In this document: positions 36,432 to 37,216 of the stretch, in pieces
Numbering within the stretch: the first letter of the stretch is position 1
Layout of the letters: each line of letters begins with the position of its first letter
Assembly (NCBI GenBank): GCA_029555085.1
Contig: JAKPTO010000026.1
Coordinates: 1 to 37,216, forward strand
Direction of reading: 5' to 3'
Length of the DNA stretch: 37,216 nucleotides
DNA from: a bacterium
Lineage (GTDB): Bacteria; Patescibacteriota; Patescibacteriia; UBA1558; S5-K13
Notes under the pieces: model-generated
Database searches by the model: none
What the model was told of the DNA's origin: nothing
The model's input: the letters and a program-made list of their open reading frames with translations, nothing else
Translations under genes and position numbers: made by a program

Positions 36432-37216
36432 TTATTTTAAATTGTTTGGAATTGTAAATTGGAAAACTGAACCCTTCCCAAGACCCTCACTTTCAACCCA
36501 AATTTTACCTCCATGAATTTCTACCATTTTTCTAGCTATATAAAGACCGAGTCCAGAGCCATCAGTATTAATCTTTGCGCTGTCATTTCCTCTGGAAAAT
36601 TTAGAAAACAATCTATCTATTTCTTCTTCGCTAAGACCTACTCCGGTATCTTTAATTTTCACAATTATATTTTTATCATCACAATTTAATTCAATATTCA
36701 CAGCACCTTTTGGAGTGTATTTAATAGAATTATCTATTAAATTTAAAAATACGTCTTTTATTTTATCTACATCTAATTTAATTTTTGTTTGATCTTGTTT
36801 CTTCCTTAAATCTTTAAATAACAATGTAATACCTTTTGATTCTGCATTTGGTTTCAAATTTTCAACAGATTCTTTTATAATTTCGGAAATTTCTACTTCT
36901 TGTAAGTCTAATTTCAATCTCCCGGATTCAATTCTTGAAACATTTAAAAACACATTAACAAGTTTTGACATTCTATCGCTCGCAAGAAATATATCTTTTA
37001 AAACTGAATTTTGCTTTGAAGAGAATTTTCCAAAGTCCCCCTCTAACATCATTGACAAATAACCTTTTATTCCAGTAAGCGGTGTTCTAAGTTGGTGAGA
37101 CGCAATTGACAAAAATTCTGATTTTGCTCGATCCAGTTGTTTTAAGTGTTCATTTGCGTCTTCAAGTTCTTCATTTTTTCCCCTTAATTCTTTATATAAA
37201 TTAATATTTTTTATAA
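36432..37216 (-). CDS. Sensor histidine kinase, C-terminal part, truncated by the window edge
   Basis: H-box SEFLSIASHQLRTPLTGIKGYLSMML; N-box NLIDNSIKYTPKG; DTGVGLSEEEIDRLFSKFSRG; GSGLGLYIARKMVEIHGGKIW. The frame continues to the edge (...LYKELRGKNEELEDANEHLKQLDRAKSEFL...). Confidence 0.95.
   Translation of the reverse strand, partial: IKNINLYKELRGKNEELEDANEHLKQLDRAKSEFLSIASHQLRTPLTGIKGYLSMMLEGDFGKFSSKQNSVLKDIFLASDRMSKLVNVFLNVSRIESGRLKLDLQEVEISEIIKESVENLKPNAESKGITLLFKDLRKKQDQTKIKLDVDKIKDVFLNLIDNSIKYTPKGAVNIELNCDDKNIIVKIKDTGVGLSEEEIDRLFSKFSRGNDSAKINTDGSGLGLYIARKMVEIHGGKIWVESEGLGKGSVFQFTIPNNLK

Noticed and set aside
36432-37112. ORF-track start of the histidine kinase at 37112 (TTG)
   Set aside because: The frame continues upstream through a canonical HisKA lead-in (LDRAKSEFL) to the window edge, so this is an internal codon.
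1-37216. tRNA genes, CRISPR arrays, IS elements or an obvious defence island
   Set aside because: No T-loop/anticodon-like cloverleaf, no regularly spaced repeats, no transposase and no recognised defence family were seen by eye; a tRNAscan/CRISPR/DefenseFinder run would be needed to exclude them formally.

Overview
AT-rich, gene-dense chromosomal window whose content and style suggest a small-genome bacterium of the Patescibacteria/CPR type (inference only). About 31 protein genes are supported. They cover translation and tRNA charging (gltX, serS, lysS, fmt, def, rlmN, thpR), replication and recombination (rarA, DnaQ-like exonuclease, priA-like, tyrosine recombinase), the envelope (M23 peptidase, FtsQ-like, MltG, UppP, GT2 and GT-C glycosyltransferases, mannose-1-P guanylyltransferase), lower glycolysis (pgk, eno, gpmI) and a histidine kinase cut by the right edge. 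No tRNA, rRNA, CRISPR array or transposase was recognised. The observations most worth a second look are: (1) a GC-rich structured transcript at ~26697-26886 with its own TTGACA-N17-TATACT promoter, intrinsic terminator and possible terminator-loop pseudoknot, which also holds a 47-codon ORF; (2) a leader with mutually exclusive terminator and antiterminator pairings upstream of a CAP-domain gene; (3) a glycolytic block with an enolase lacking key catalytic residues and a degenerate GpmI paralog next to intact gpmI; (4) four genes with identical -10/N6/ATG geometry (leaderless mRNAs) in a window nearly without Shine-Dalgarno motifs; (5) a Xer-site-like 11-8-11 inverted repeat just upstream of the recombinase gene; (6) a helicase-dead PriA; (7) a TagA-NUDIX fusion; (8) a RPE/REP-like palindromic repeat. 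No searches or folding programs were run; all calls are by eye.
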